Notes under the pieces: model-generated
Told to the model about the DNA's origin: nothing
What the model saw: only the letters and a program-made list of their open reading frames with translations
Database searches by the model: none
Made by a program: the position numbers and the translations under genes
Shown here: in pieces, positions 1 through 7,094 of the stretch
Layout: the number at the start of each line of letters is the position of its first letter
Numbering within the stretch: the first letter of the stretch is position 1
Source: UBA6772 sp963933205
GTDB taxonomy: Bacteria > Bacteroidota > Bacteroidia > Flavobacteriales > UBA7430
Direction of reading: 5' to 3'
Assembly (NCBI GenBank): GCA_963933205.1
Contig: CAWVTK010000089.1
Coordinates: forward strand, 1 to 7,854
Length of the DNA stretch: 7,854 nt

Positions 1-158
1 TCATAAAGTTTCCATTTTTTATTTTCAAGATTAACAAGCACAAAACCATCTTTTAGGTTTTCATCAGGTATATGCTTTAAATGTTGAGCAGCTACAGACG
101 TACTCAATACACATAAAAGAAGGGTAAAAATATTTTTGTGCTTGTTGTTGATTTTCAA
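1..158 (-). CDS. 5' part of a gene for a secreted protein of unknown function
   Basis: The minus strand reads open from about position 230 down to the left edge, so the gene continues outside the window. From a TTG at 156-158 the product begins MKINNKHKNIFTLLLCVL, then STSVAAQHLKH. This is a classic Sec signal peptide: basic N-region (K2, K6, H7, K8), hydrophobic core (residues 10-18), and a V-A-A|Q cleavage site after residue 24. About 28 residues of mature protein follow, including a DGFVLVNLENKKWKLY stretch that I do not recognise. There is no ATG or GTG in this frame between the upstream in-frame stop and the signal peptide. The start is therefore the TTG at 156-158 or another in-frame TTG at 168-170, which would add four residues (MIDD) before the basic region. 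An AGGGGAG run at 174-180 sits close to the second TTG. The signal peptide is convincing; the exact start is not. Export to periplasm, outer membrane or medium is inferred. Confidence 0.6.
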   Translation of the reverse strand, partial: MKINNKHKNIFTLLLCVLSTSVAAQHLKHIPDENLKDGFVLVNLENKKWKLY

Positions 159-218
159 ATCATCAATCAAATTCTCCCCTGCCTTATTCTTAAATCTACC
201 TCCTAAATTTTGGCAAGG

Positions 219-226
219 CAAACGTA
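219..226 (-). promoter_or_regulatory. Candidate -7 box for the left-edge secreted-protein gene
   Basis: On the minus strand the bases read TACGTTTG, a full match to the Bacteroidota -7 consensus TAnnTTTG. Transcription would begin near 212, giving a leader of roughly 55 bases to the TTG at 158. No TTG-type -33 element is visible at the usual 17-23 base spacing, so this rests on one box only. Confidence 0.35.
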
Positions 227-330
227 TGCTTATTTATTTGCACTAGTAATTAGCGTGTTACCTTTTATTATTTTCTAGCCACCAAGGTTTAAGTAAGCGC
301 AACTAACTAACTGCAAGTGTGTTAGTTTTA

Positions 331-365
331 TTTGGGCAAATTGTGTGTTTACCTTGCTAATTTTG
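331..365 (+). promoter_or_regulatory. Candidate promoter P1 of the DUF177-rpmF-lipid cluster
   Basis: TTTG at 331-334 (-33 element) and TAATTTTG at 358-365 (-7 element, matching TAnnTTTG) are 23 bases apart, the upper end of the spacing described for Flavobacterium promoters. Transcription would start near 371, giving a leader of about 55 bases before the ATG at 426. This is the only candidate in the window with both elements. Confidence 0.45.
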
Positions 366-396
366 ACTGAATAGTTTTATTAACAAAAATTATTTC

Positions 397-404
397 TATC
401 TTTG
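397..404 (+). promoter_or_regulatory. Candidate -7 box (P2) immediately before the DUF177 gene
   Basis: TATCTTTG at 397-404 matches TAnnTTTG exactly. It would start transcription near 410, only about 15 bases before the ATG at 426. The -33 position has only a TTTT (375-378, 18 bases upstream) and no TTG. The box includes the TTG at 402-404 that could be mistaken for a start codon of the next gene. Confidence 0.4.
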
Positions 405-425
405 CAAACCGAAAAACTAAAAGTA

Positions 426-956
426 ATGACTGTGCTTTCTGATTTTATCATACCTATAATAGGACTTAAATTAGGCGATCATTCTTACAATTTTAAGGTT
501 GACGGAGAGTTCTTTAAAGAATTTGACAATACTGAGTTAGAGAATGGTCAGCTCAAAATCAATTTGATTTTAACGAAAAGATCAAATTTGATGGAGCTAA
601 ACTTTCAAGTTACTGGAGTTGTAAACAGTTTATGTGATAAATGTGGAGGTGATTTAAATTTACCTTTAGAATATCAAGACATGAGAATAATAAAATTTTC
701 TCAGGAAGACTTTAACAATACCGACGACGTTCTTATTTTAGGGAACGATGAGCATGAAATAGACATCTCTCATATGGTATACGAAACTATTGCTTTAGCC
801 CTACCTTCTAGAAGGATACACAAGGAAGAAGAAAATGGTCAAATATGCGATCAAGAAGCGTTGTCAAAGATTGAAGAATACTTAGAACAAAATAAAAAAG
901 AAGATGTTGATACTCGTTGGTCGGCACTAAAAGATTTATTAACGGATAAAGAATAA
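426..956 (+). CDS. DUF177/YceD-family protein (23S rRNA accumulation family)
   Basis: The product is a 176-residue soluble protein of the DUF177 family. Members of this family lie next to rpmF in most bacteria and are linked to 23S rRNA accumulation; the molecular activity is not settled. Visible family marks are the opening SDFIIPIIGLKLGDHSYNF (residues 5-23), a CxxC pair at C70/C73 (CDKC) in the central beta-rich part, LPSRRIH at 126-132, a third cysteine C141, and the C-terminal VDTRWSALKDLL (161-172), close to the DPRWxALKKL ending usual in Bacteroidota. An in-frame TTG at 402 would add eight residues, but it lies inside a perfect -7 box and the added residues do not resemble family N-termini, so I chose the ATG at 426. 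The stop is 6 bases before rpmF, so the two are surely cotranscribed. Family assignment is firm; a role in ribosome assembly is family knowledge. Confidence 0.88.
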   Translation: MTVLSDFIIPIIGLKLGDHSYNFKVDGEFFKEFDNTELENGQLKINLILTKRSNLMELNFQVTGVVNSLCDKCGGDLNLPLEYQDMRIIKFSQEDFNNTDDVLILGNDEHEIDISHMVYETIALALPSRRIHKEEENGQICDQEALSKIEEYLEQNKKEDVDTRWSALKDLLTDKE

Positions 957-962
957 GGCAAA

Positions 963-1139
963 ATGGCGCATCCTAAACGAAAAATTTCGAAGCAAAGACG
1001 TGACAAGAGAAGAACACACTACAAAGCAGTAGCTCCTACTGTAGCTGTATGTTCTACAACCGGTGAGGCTCACCTTTACCACAGAGCTTATTGGCACGAA
1101 GGTAAAATGTACTACAAAGGAAACGTAGTTATTGCGTAA
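963..1139 (+). CDS. rpmF: 50S ribosomal protein bL32
   Basis: This 58-residue, very basic protein starts MAHPKRKISKQRRDKRRTHY, the signature N-terminus of bL32 in Bacteroidota, and continues with the conserved GEAHLYHRAYWHEGKMYYKG block (34-53). It is a structural protein of the large ribosomal subunit. Zinc-binding versions of L32 carry two CxxC pairs; here only C30 remains and the partner positions are T33 and the AYW after HR, so the protein should be zinc-independent. It is a few residues shorter than many flavobacterial L32 proteins, which have a longer acidic tail, but it ends in a proper TAA. Its 6-base spacing from the DUF177 gene indicates one mRNA. A strong hairpin with a T-run lies about 70 bases downstream, before plsX. 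Confidence 0.96.
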   Translation: MAHPKRKISKQRRDKRRTHYKAVAPTVAVCSTTGEAHLYHRAYWHEGKMYYKGNVVIA

Positions 1140-1207
1140 TACGCATTGCAGAATGTTTTCGCTTAGCGCGATTTTTTATTCTGTTGTAGTAAACGTACAA
1201 AGATTTT

Positions 1208-1258
1208 ATGTAGATTTAGACCCTCTTTGAATAGGTTTAAATCTACATTTTTATTTTT
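1208..1258 (+). terminator. Rho-independent terminator or attenuator between rpmF and plsX
   Basis: Positions 1208-1222 pair with 1234-1248 to give a 15-base-pair stem with a single G-U pair, closed by two C-G pairs next to an 11-base loop (1223-1233). A T-rich run (TTTTTATTTTT, 1248-1258) follows at once. This is the layout of an intrinsic terminator reading rightward; there is no matching T-run on the other strand. The run ends 6 bases before the plsX ATG, so no separate promoter fits between hairpin and plsX. Either rpmF transcripts partly read through, or the hairpin lies in the leader of a plsX transcript started at 1140-1207, where I see no good promoter. The structure is clear; its strength is inferred. 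Confidence 0.7.
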
Positions 1259-1264
1259 CAAGCA

Positions 1265-2206
1265 ATGAGAATAGGACTCGACATAATGGGGGGAGATTTT
1301 GCTCCCAAAGCTACTGTAAAAGGTGCGGTACTGGCTCAAGCTGAGTTGGTAGAGGGTTGTAGTATCGTCTTAATTGGCGATCAAGCCAAAATTACTGAAG
1401 AATTAGTGCGTCAACATATCGATCCAAAAACATTTGAGATTGTGCACGCTACTGATGCTATAGGTATGGCAGAGCATCCAACCAAAGCTTTTGTTAAAAA
1501 ACCAAAATCATCTATAGCAATAGGTTTTAAGCTATTACAAGAAGGGCTAATCGACGGTTTTGCCAGTGCAGGCAATTCTGGATCTATGTTGGTTGGGGCT
1601 TTTTATACTGTAAAATCGATTACAGGTGTTATCAGACCCTCCATAACAAGTGTACTTCCCAAAGAAAATGGTGGAGTAGGCTTGCTACTCGATGTAGGTA
1701 TAAATGCTGATTGTAAGCCAGACGTTTTAAACCAATTTGCCATTTTAGGCTCTTTGTATGCCGAGCATGTACATGGGATTATTAACCCTAAAGTAGCTCT
1801 GCTCAATATTGGAGAAGAAGAAGGAAAAGGAAATTTGTTATGCCAAGCGGCCTACAGTTTAATGAAAGATTCTGATGAATTTAATTTTATTGGAAACATA
1901 GAAAGTAGAGATTTGTTTGGTGATCGTGCCGATGTAATTGTGTGCGACGGATTTACAGGAAATGTAGTCTTAAAACAAGCTGAAGCTTTTTATGCCTTAA
2001 CAAAAAAACGAGGTATTCAAGATGAATACTTCGATCGGTTTAACTATGAAAATTATGGCGGCACACCAATTTTAGGTGTAAACGGTACTGTAATGATTGG
2101 GCACGGTATTTCTAATGCCAAGGCCATAAAAAACATGCTTTTGCATACGGCAGAAGTAATTGACGCTAAATTGTCAGATAAAATTAAAAACGCCTTTCAA
2201 GGATGA
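1265..2206 (+). CDS. plsX: Phosphate acyltransferase PlsX
   Basis: PlsX makes acyl-phosphate from acyl-ACP and inorganic phosphate, the first step of the PlsX-PlsY-PlsC route to phosphatidic acid; it is a peripheral membrane enzyme. The 313-residue protein starts with the diagnostic RIGLDIMGGDFAPKATVKG (2-20). It also carries SAGNSGSMLVGA (101-112), GVGLLLDVGINADCKPDVL (137-155), VALLNIGEEEGKGN (177-190), VIVCDGFTGNVVLK (224-237), and the closing GVNGTVMIGHGISNAKAIKN (271-290). It is shorter than E. coli PlsX (about 356 residues) but in the range usual for Bacteroidota, with no motif missing. The ATG at 1265 puts the conserved motif at the N-terminus. The last codons overlap the fabH start (ATGA at 2203-2206), suggesting translational coupling. 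PlsY is not in the window. Confidence 0.96.
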   Translation: MRIGLDIMGGDFAPKATVKGAVLAQAELVEGCSIVLIGDQAKITEELVRQHIDPKTFEIVHATDAIGMAEHPTKAFVKKPKSSIAIGFKLLQEGLIDGFASAGNSGSMLVGAFYTVKSITGVIRPSITSVLPKENGGVGLLLDVGINADCKPDVLNQFAILGSLYAEHVHGIINPKVALLNIGEEEGKGNLLCQAAYSLMKDSDEFNFIGNIESRDLFGDRADVIVCDGFTGNVVLKQAEAFYALTKKRGIQDEYFDRFNYENYGGTPILGVNGTVMIGHGISNAKAIKNMLLHTAEVIDAKLSDKIKNAFQG

Positions 2207-3192
2207 GCAAAACAACTGCTGCTATTACCGGAATTCACGGATGGACCCCAGAATACAGGCTCACAAACGAAGAATTATCTACCATGGTAGATACAAATGA
2301 TGAGTGGATTACCTCTCGAACAGGGATTAAAGAAAGAAGAATTCTTAAGGGCGAAGGCTTAGGCTCTTCAGACATTGGAGTTCAAGCAATAAACGGATTG
2401 CTGAAGAAGAAAAATATGAAGGCCGAGGAAATCGACCTTATTATTTGTGCCACAGCAACACCAGACATGGTTTTTCCTTCAACAGCCTGTATAATTGCTG
2501 ATAAAATTGGAGCAAAAAACGCCTTTGCTTTTGATCTAATGGCTGCTTGTTCCGGGTTTTTATTTTCTCTTTCGACAGCTTCTAAATTTATCGAAACAGG
2601 AGCGTACAAAAAAATTATTGTTGTGGGAGCCGATAAGATGTCTTCCATTGTAGATTATGAAGACCGTCAAACCTGTGTGATTTTTGGAGATGGAGCTGGT
2701 GCGGTTTTACTTGAGCCAACTCAAGACGGTTTGGGTATTCAAGATTCAATACTAAAGAGTGATGGATCTGGAAGAAACTTCTTAGGGATGAAGGCTGGCG
2801 GTTCTGTAAATCCATCTACCCACGAAACGGTAGATGCAAGAGAACACTATATTTACCAAGATGGTAAAACAGTCTTTAAATTTGCAGTAACCAATATGGC
2901 GGATGTTTCGGCTGAAATTATGGAACGAAATAATCTTACGGGCGATGATATTGCTTGGTTAGTTCCACATCAAGCTAATAAGCGTATTATTGATGCAACC
3001 GCCCGTAGAATGGGCGTTGGAACAGACAAAGTAATGTTGAATATCCAGAAATATGGAAATACAACAAACGGTACCATTCCATTATGTTTATGGGAATGGG
3101 AAGACAAATTAAAAAAAGGGGATAACCTCATATTAGCTGCCTTTGGTGGTGGCTTTACATGGGGATCAATTTATCTTAAATGGGCATATTAA
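2203..3192 (+). CDS. fabH: Beta-ketoacyl-ACP synthase III (KAS III)
   Basis: FabH condenses an acyl-CoA primer with malonyl-ACP to give the first 3-ketoacyl-ACP of fatty acid synthesis, in the cytoplasm. The 329-residue protein has the full catalytic triad: Cys116 in DLMAACSGF, His256 in LVPHQANKR, and Asn286 in KYGNTTNGT. Other marks are the early NDEWITSRTGIKERR (32-46), CATATPDMVFPSTA (82-95), the FGDGAGAVLL turn (161-170), and the C-terminal AFGGGFTWGS (313-322). The length matches the family. The ATG overlaps the plsX stop by four bases, so translation is probably coupled. The primer could be acetyl-CoA or branched-chain acyl-CoA, as is common in Bacteroidota; the sequence alone does not decide this. 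It also marks the start of the supply side (FabH, AccB, AccC) of this cluster. Confidence 0.97.
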   Translation: MSKTTAAITGIHGWTPEYRLTNEELSTMVDTNDEWITSRTGIKERRILKGEGLGSSDIGVQAINGLLKKKNMKAEEIDLIICATATPDMVFPSTACIIADKIGAKNAFAFDLMAACSGFLFSLSTASKFIETGAYKKIIVVGADKMSSIVDYEDRQTCVIFGDGAGAVLLEPTQDGLGIQDSILKSDGSGRNFLGMKAGGSVNPSTHETVDAREHYIYQDGKTVFKFAVTNMADVSAEIMERNNLTGDDIAWLVPHQANKRIIDATARRMGVGTDKVMLNIQKYGNTTNGTIPLCLWEWEDKLKKGDNLILAAFGGGFTWGSIYLKWAY

Positions 3193-3219
3193 TAACAAAA
3201 TAACATTAACACTATTGTT

Positions 3220-3729
3220 ATGGCATTAGATCTTAAAGAAATTCAAGAGCTTATAAAGTTCGTTGCAAAATCAGGCGCCTGCGAGGTTGCTCTGGAAATA
3301 GGCGAAATGAAAATTTCTATTAAAACCCCACCCAAAAAGGGAAGAGGAGAAACTCAATTTGAAACGATCGTTCAGCAAATACCTGTTGCTACTCCTGGAA
3401 TGGTGCATGCTCCTATGGCTAATGCTCCAATGGCATCAGCCGCTACTTCTGAGGTGAATAACTCGGAAGATTCAGACGAAGAATCTAAATACCTTACTAT
3501 AAAGTCGCCGATGATAGGTACTTTTTATAGAAAACCTTCACCAGACAAAGATTCCTTTGCCAGTGTAGGAGACGAGGTTTCCGTTGGTTCCGTAGTTTGT
3601 ATTGTGGAAGCAATGAAATTATTTAATGAAATTGAGTCTGAGGTTTCAGGAAAAATAGTGAAAGTATTGGTTGACGATATGAGTCCTATTGAATACGATC
3701 AGCCATTATTTTTGGTAGACCCATCTTAA
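3220..3729 (+). CDS. accB: Biotin carboxyl carrier protein of acetyl-CoA carboxylase
   Basis: BCCP carries the biotin that shuttles carboxyl groups from biotin carboxylase to the carboxyltransferase. The 169-residue protein has three parts. Residues 1-36 form the N-terminal segment (DLKEIQELIKFVAKSGACEV) that docks with AccC. Residues 37-90 are a low-complexity linker with repeated APMANAPMASA and an acidic NSEDSDEESK end. Residues 91-169 are the biotinyl domain. Biotin attaches to Lys133 in VEAMKLFNEIESEVSG; the motif reads EAMKL rather than the more common EAMKM, a common and functional variant. The SPDKDSFASVG segment (107-117) corresponds to the 'thumb' seen in E. coli AccB, marking this as an acetyl-CoA carboxylase BCCP rather than a decarboxylase or pyruvate carboxylase biotin domain. 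It lies 27 bases after fabH and 18 bases before accC. Confidence 0.96.
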   Translation: MALDLKEIQELIKFVAKSGACEVALEIGEMKISIKTPPKKGRGETQFETIVQQIPVATPGMVHAPMANAPMASAATSEVNNSEDSDEESKYLTIKSPMIGTFYRKPSPDKDSFASVGDEVSVGSVVCIVEAMKLFNEIESEVSGKIVKVLVDDMSPIEYDQPLFLVDPS

Positions 3730-3747
3730 TTTTTTAAAACATAAACA

Positions 3748-5094
3748 ATGACTATGTTTAAGAAAATTCTTATAGCCAATCGTGGTGAAATTGCTCTTCG
3801 TGTTATTCGTACCGCTAGAGAAATGGGCATCAAAACGGTGGCCGTGTATTCTTCTGCTGATGCAGATAGTTTACATGTAAAGTTTGCAGATGAAGCTGTA
3901 TGTATTGGCCCGGCCAGTAGTGCAGAATCCTATCTAAAAATTCCAAACATCATTGCTGCTGCAGAAATAACCAATGCCGATGCAATACATCCTGGCTATG
4001 GTTTTTTAGCAGAGAACTCAAATTTCTCAAAAATTTGTGGAGAAAACAACCTAAAGTTTATTGGGGCTTCGCCAGAAATGATTGATGGAATGGGTGATAA
4101 GGCTAATGCTAAAGCAACAATGAAAGCAGCAGACGTACCAACAATTCCCGGTTCTGAAGGCATTCTCGAAACTTACGAAGAAGCTGAAGCTCTGGCAATT
4201 GAAATGGGCTTTCCTGTTATGTTAAAAGCTACTGCTGGTGGTGGTGGTAAAGGCATGCGTGCTGTTCATGAATTAGAGAGTTTTCAAAATGCTTGGGACT
4301 CTGCGCGTCAAGAAGCTGCGGCTGCTTTTGGTAACGATGGTATGTATATGGAGAAACTCATATTAGAGCCTCGTCACATCGAAATACAAATTATTGGCGA
4401 CTCTAACGGAAAGGCATGTCACTTATCAGAAAGAGATTGCTCGGTACAAAGACGGCACCAGAAATTAACCGAAGAAGCTCCATCTCCTTTCATGACAAAA
4501 GATTTGCGTAAGCGAATGGGAGAAGCTGCCATACGAGCTGCTGAGGCTGTGAAATACGAAGGTGCTGGTACGGTTGAATTTTTGGTAGATAAGAACCGTA
4601 ACTTCTACTTTATGGAAATGAATACGCGTATTCAAGTAGAACACCCAGTTACAGAAGAAGTTATAAACTACGATTTAATAGCCGAGCAAATTAAGGTTGC
4701 AGCAGGAATTTCTATTTCAGGAAAAAACTACCAACCAACTGCGCATGCAATTGAATGTCGTATTAATGCCGAAGATCCACACAATGGTTTTAGACCTTGT
4801 CCAGGTAAAATAACTACGTACCATGCACCAGGTGGTCATGGTGTAAGAGTGGATACTCATGTATATGCAGGTTATACAATTCCGCCTCATTACGACTCAA
4901 TGATTGCAAAACTCATTACCGTAGCTCAAACTAGAGATGCGGCCATAGAGAAGATGAAAAGAGCCTTAAGAGAATTTGTTATTGAAGGCGTGAAAACAAC
5001 CATTCCATTCCATTTACAGCTAATGGATAATAAGGAATACAGATCGGGAAATTACACTACAAAGTTTATGGAAGATTTTGTGATGAAACCCTAA
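3748..5094 (+). CDS. accC: Biotin carboxylase subunit of acetyl-CoA carboxylase
   Basis: AccC carboxylates the biotin on AccB using ATP and bicarbonate. The 448-residue protein has the three biotin carboxylase parts. The N-terminal preATP-grasp domain has KKILIANRGEIALRVIRTA (5-23) and HPGYGFLAEN (81-90). The ATP-grasp domain has the glycine-rich loop KATAGGGGKGMR (160-171), HIEIQIIGD (210-218), QRRHQKLTEEAPSP (235-248) and FMEMNTRIQVEHPVTEE (288-304), with metal-binding Glu290 and catalytic Arg294 and Glu298. The C-terminal domain has HAIECRINAEDP (333-344). Length matches E. coli AccC (449). Two in-frame ATGs compete: 3748 gives MTMFKKI and 3754 gives MFKKI, the usual family start. The A-rich bases before 3748 favour the first, but the difference is only two residues. 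A hairpin terminator follows the stop. The carboxyltransferase genes accA and accD are not here. Confidence 0.97.
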   Translation: MTMFKKILIANRGEIALRVIRTAREMGIKTVAVYSSADADSLHVKFADEAVCIGPASSAESYLKIPNIIAAAEITNADAIHPGYGFLAENSNFSKICGENNLKFIGASPEMIDGMGDKANAKATMKAADVPTIPGSEGILETYEEAEALAIEMGFPVMLKATAGGGGKGMRAVHELESFQNAWDSARQEAAAAFGNDGMYMEKLILEPRHIEIQIIGDSNGKACHLSERDCSVQRRHQKLTEEAPSPFMTKDLRKRMGEAAIRAAEAVKYEGAGTVEFLVDKNRNFYFMEMNTRIQVEHPVTEEVINYDLIAEQIKVAAGISISGKNYQPTAHAIECRINAEDPHNGFRPCPGKITTYHAPGGHGVRVDTHVYAGYTIPPHYDSMIAKLITVAQTRDAAIEKMKRALREFVIEGVKTTIPFHLQLMDNKEYRSGNYTTKFMEDFVMKP

Positions 5095-5105
5095 CAGTAT
5101 TTTAC

Positions 5106-5149
5106 CTCAAAAAAAACCAATCATTATGAATGATTGGTTTTTTTTTGAG
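5106..5149. terminator. Bidirectional terminator between convergent accC and dxs
   Basis: The core stem 5115-5125 pairs perfectly with 5129-5139 around a three-base loop. It is flanked by eight A (5109-5116) on the left and nine T (5138-5146) on the right, and further out CTC (5106-5108) can pair with GAG (5147-5149). Read rightward it is stem plus T-run, 12 bases after the accC stop. Read leftward it is also stem plus T-run, about 20 bases after the dxs stop. The symmetry and the position between two converging genes fit a terminator shared by both. Confidence 0.9.
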
Positions 5150-5167
5150 AATAATCGTGTATTTATC

Positions 5168-7078
5168 TCAAACAGCTAGTTTTTGTTTGTTCTGAATCTG
5201 CTGGATTGTCTTTTTAATACTTTCCTTATCGTAGCCACAATCTGCTTGCAACTGAAGCTGAGGGCCGTGTTCTATAAATTCGTCTGGAATACCTAACCTG
5301 TACACAGAAGAATGGTATTGATGGTCAGCCATAAACTCTAAAATTGCCGATCCAACACCACCAGTAACACATCCGTCTTCAACCGTAATAATATGCGCGT
5401 AATTGTCAAATACTTCGTGTAGCATTTTTTTATCGAGTGGCTTTGCAAACCTTAAATCGTAATGTGCAATATGGAAACCTTCCTTATCGTAATCGTTGCA
5501 AAGTTCTGTTGCGTAGTTCCCAACATGACCAAAACTTAAAATGGCGATATCTTTACCAGACCTTAATTTACGCCCAGTTCCTATTTCTATAGATTTAAAA
5601 GGAGTTTTCCATACAGGCATCACACCTTTACCTCTAGGGTATCGAATAGAAAAGGGACCATGGTCTTTTTCTTGAGCTGTAAACATTAAATTTCTGAGCT
5701 CTTCTTCATTCATCGGAGCAGAAATTATCATGTTCGGAATACATCTAAAATAAGCAATATCAAATGATCCATGGTGTGTTGGGCCATCATCGCCAACTAA
5801 GCCTGCTCGATCTAAACAGAATACAACATGAAGTTTTTGAATGGCCACATCGTGCACCACCTGGTCAAAAGCTCTTTGCATAAAAGTGGAGTAAATATTA
5901 CAGAAAGGAACGAGTCCTTGTGTAGCCATTCCTGCAGAAAAGGTAACCGCATGCTGCTCGGCAATACCAACATCAAATGTTCTGTCAGGCATTTCTTGCA
6001 TCATGTATTTAAGTGAGCAACCAGTTGGCATTGCAGGAGTAACTCCAACAATTTTCGCATTTTCTTTAGCGAGCTCAATTAGGGTATGGCCAAAAACATC
6101 TTGGTATTTTGGTGCTTCTGCCCTTGTTTTCGCAATACTAAATATTTCTCCCGTGTCTTTATTAAAGAGCCCTGGAGCATGCCATTTAGTAGTGTCTCCA
6201 TCTTCAGCTGGCTTGTATCCTTTTCCTTTTGTAGTAATACAATGCAATATTTTTGGACCAGGTATGTCTTTCAAATCTTCTAAAATTTTCACCATGTGTT
6301 CCACATCGTGTCCATCTACAGGGCCGAAATATCTAAAATTTAAAGATTCAAAGTAATTGCTTTGCTCTAGCATAGACGATTTTACAGCATTTTCTACTTT
6401 CTTAACCAGTGCTTGTGCATTTGGACCAAACTTGCTAATCTTACCAAGTAAATCCCAAACGTCGTCTTTAAATTTATTATAGGTGTGTGAGGTAGTAATA
6501 TCTGTTAAGTACTCCTTTAATGCGCCTACATTTGGATCTATAGACATGCAGTTGTCGTTCAAAATAACAAGCATATTAGAGTTTTCTGTACCTGCGTGGT
6601 TAAGCGCTTCAAAAGCTTGTCCACCGGTAAGTGCTCCATCGCCAATTACTGCAATGTGTTGTTTACTTGTTTCTCCTTTAAGTTTTGAGGCTACCGACAT
6701 CCCGAGTGCTGCTCCAATAGAGGTAGAAGAGTGCCCAACACCAAAAGTATCGTATTTACTTTCGTCTCTTTTAGGGAAGCCACTAATTCCTTTGTATTTT
6801 CTGTTTGTATGAAAAACATCCTTTCTACCCGTAAGAATTTTGTGTCCGTATGCTTGATGCCCCACATCCCATACGAGCTGATCTTCGGGAGTATTAAAAA
6901 CATAATGCAGGGCAACTGTGAGCTCAACAACTCCTAAACTCGCACCAAAATGACCGCCATTACTCGAAACCTGGTCAACAATAAACTGACGCAGTTCTGA
7001 TGAGATTTGAAGAAGCTCTGCTACTTTAAGATTTTTTAAATCTTTTGGGCTGTTTATGGAATCAAGTAGGTATTTCAC
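5168..7078 (-). CDS. dxs: 1-deoxy-D-xylulose-5-phosphate synthase
   Basis: DXS joins pyruvate and glyceraldehyde 3-phosphate to make DXP, the entry step of the MEP isoprenoid pathway; it uses thiamine diphosphate and is cytoplasmic. The 636-residue protein is full length. Visible marks are GGHFGASLGVVELTVALH (41-58, with His43), WDVGHQAYGHKILTGR (70-85), the thiamine diphosphate/Mg motif from GDGALTGGQAFEALNHAG (146-163) to NDN (174-176), RYFGPVDGHD (249-258), the catalytic Glu374 in DVGIAEQHAV (369-378), DRAGLVGDDGPTHHG (423-437), and a C-terminal transketolase domain with VEDGCVTGG (566-574). The start codon is GTG (7076-7078): an in-frame stop lies about 33 bases upstream with no ATG between, and the N-terminus aligns with other Bacteroidota DXS starts. 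It is transcribed alone, toward accC, with a shared terminator. Confidence 0.97.
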   Translation of the reverse strand: MKYLLDSINSPKDLKNLKVAELLQISSELRQFIVDQVSSNGGHFGASLGVVELTVALHYVFNTPEDQLVWDVGHQAYGHKILTGRKDVFHTNRKYKGISGFPKRDESKYDTFGVGHSSTSIGAALGMSVASKLKGETSKQHIAVIGDGALTGGQAFEALNHAGTENSNMLVILNDNCMSIDPNVGALKEYLTDITTSHTYNKFKDDVWDLLGKISKFGPNAQALVKKVENAVKSSMLEQSNYFESLNFRYFGPVDGHDVEHMVKILEDLKDIPGPKILHCITTKGKGYKPAEDGDTTKWHAPGLFNKDTGEIFSIAKTRAEAPKYQDVFGHTLIELAKENAKIVGVTPAMPTGCSLKYMMQEMPDRTFDVGIAEQHAVTFSAGMATQGLVPFCNIYSTFMQRAFDQVVHDVAIQKLHVVFCLDRAGLVGDDGPTHHGSFDIAYFRCIPNMIISAPMNEEELRNLMFTAQEKDHGPFSIRYPRGKGVMPVWKTPFKSIEIGTGRKLRSGKDIAILSFGHVGNYATELCNDYDKEGFHIAHYDLRFAKPLDKKMLHEVFDNYAHIITVEDGCVTGGVGSAILEFMADHQYHSSVYRLGIPDEFIEHGPQLQLQADCGYDKESIKKTIQQIQNKQKLAV

Positions 7079-7086
7079 TAGATATG

Positions 7087-7094
7087 TATATTTG
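7087..7094 (+). promoter_or_regulatory. Candidate -7 box for the sigma factor gene
   Basis: TATATTTG matches TAnnTTTG exactly. Transcription would start near 7100, leaving a leader of about 100 bases before the ATG at 7201. No TTG lies at the right distance upstream, where the dxs 5' end sits. One box only, in very AT-rich DNA. Confidence 0.3.

Noticed and set aside
301..334. AACT repeated three times, followed by a GTTAGTT that can pair with it and a T-rich stretch
   Set aside because: The stem is only 7 base pairs of A/T-rich sequence, no plus-strand gene ends to its left, and three copies of a 4-base unit can arise by chance.
1149..1185. Small inverted repeat CAGAAT...ATTCTG after rpmF
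   Set aside because: The stem is six to seven pairs with a long loop and no proper T-run after it; the hairpin at 1208-1248 is far stronger.
1211..1218. TAGATTTA as a possible -7 box for plsX
   Set aside because: It misses the final G of TAnnTTTG, the nearest TTG is 24 bases away, and transcription would start inside the hairpin loop.
3193..3219. Separate promoter for accBC in the gap after fabH
   Set aside because: The 27-base gap holds no TAnnTTTG box; cotranscription with fabH is simpler.
6003..6356. Plus-strand open frame of 117 codons inside dxs
   Set aside because: It runs antisense to the conserved DXS coding sequence, has no recognisable domain, and the other long open frames opposite dxs, plsX and fabH are the same kind of shadow.
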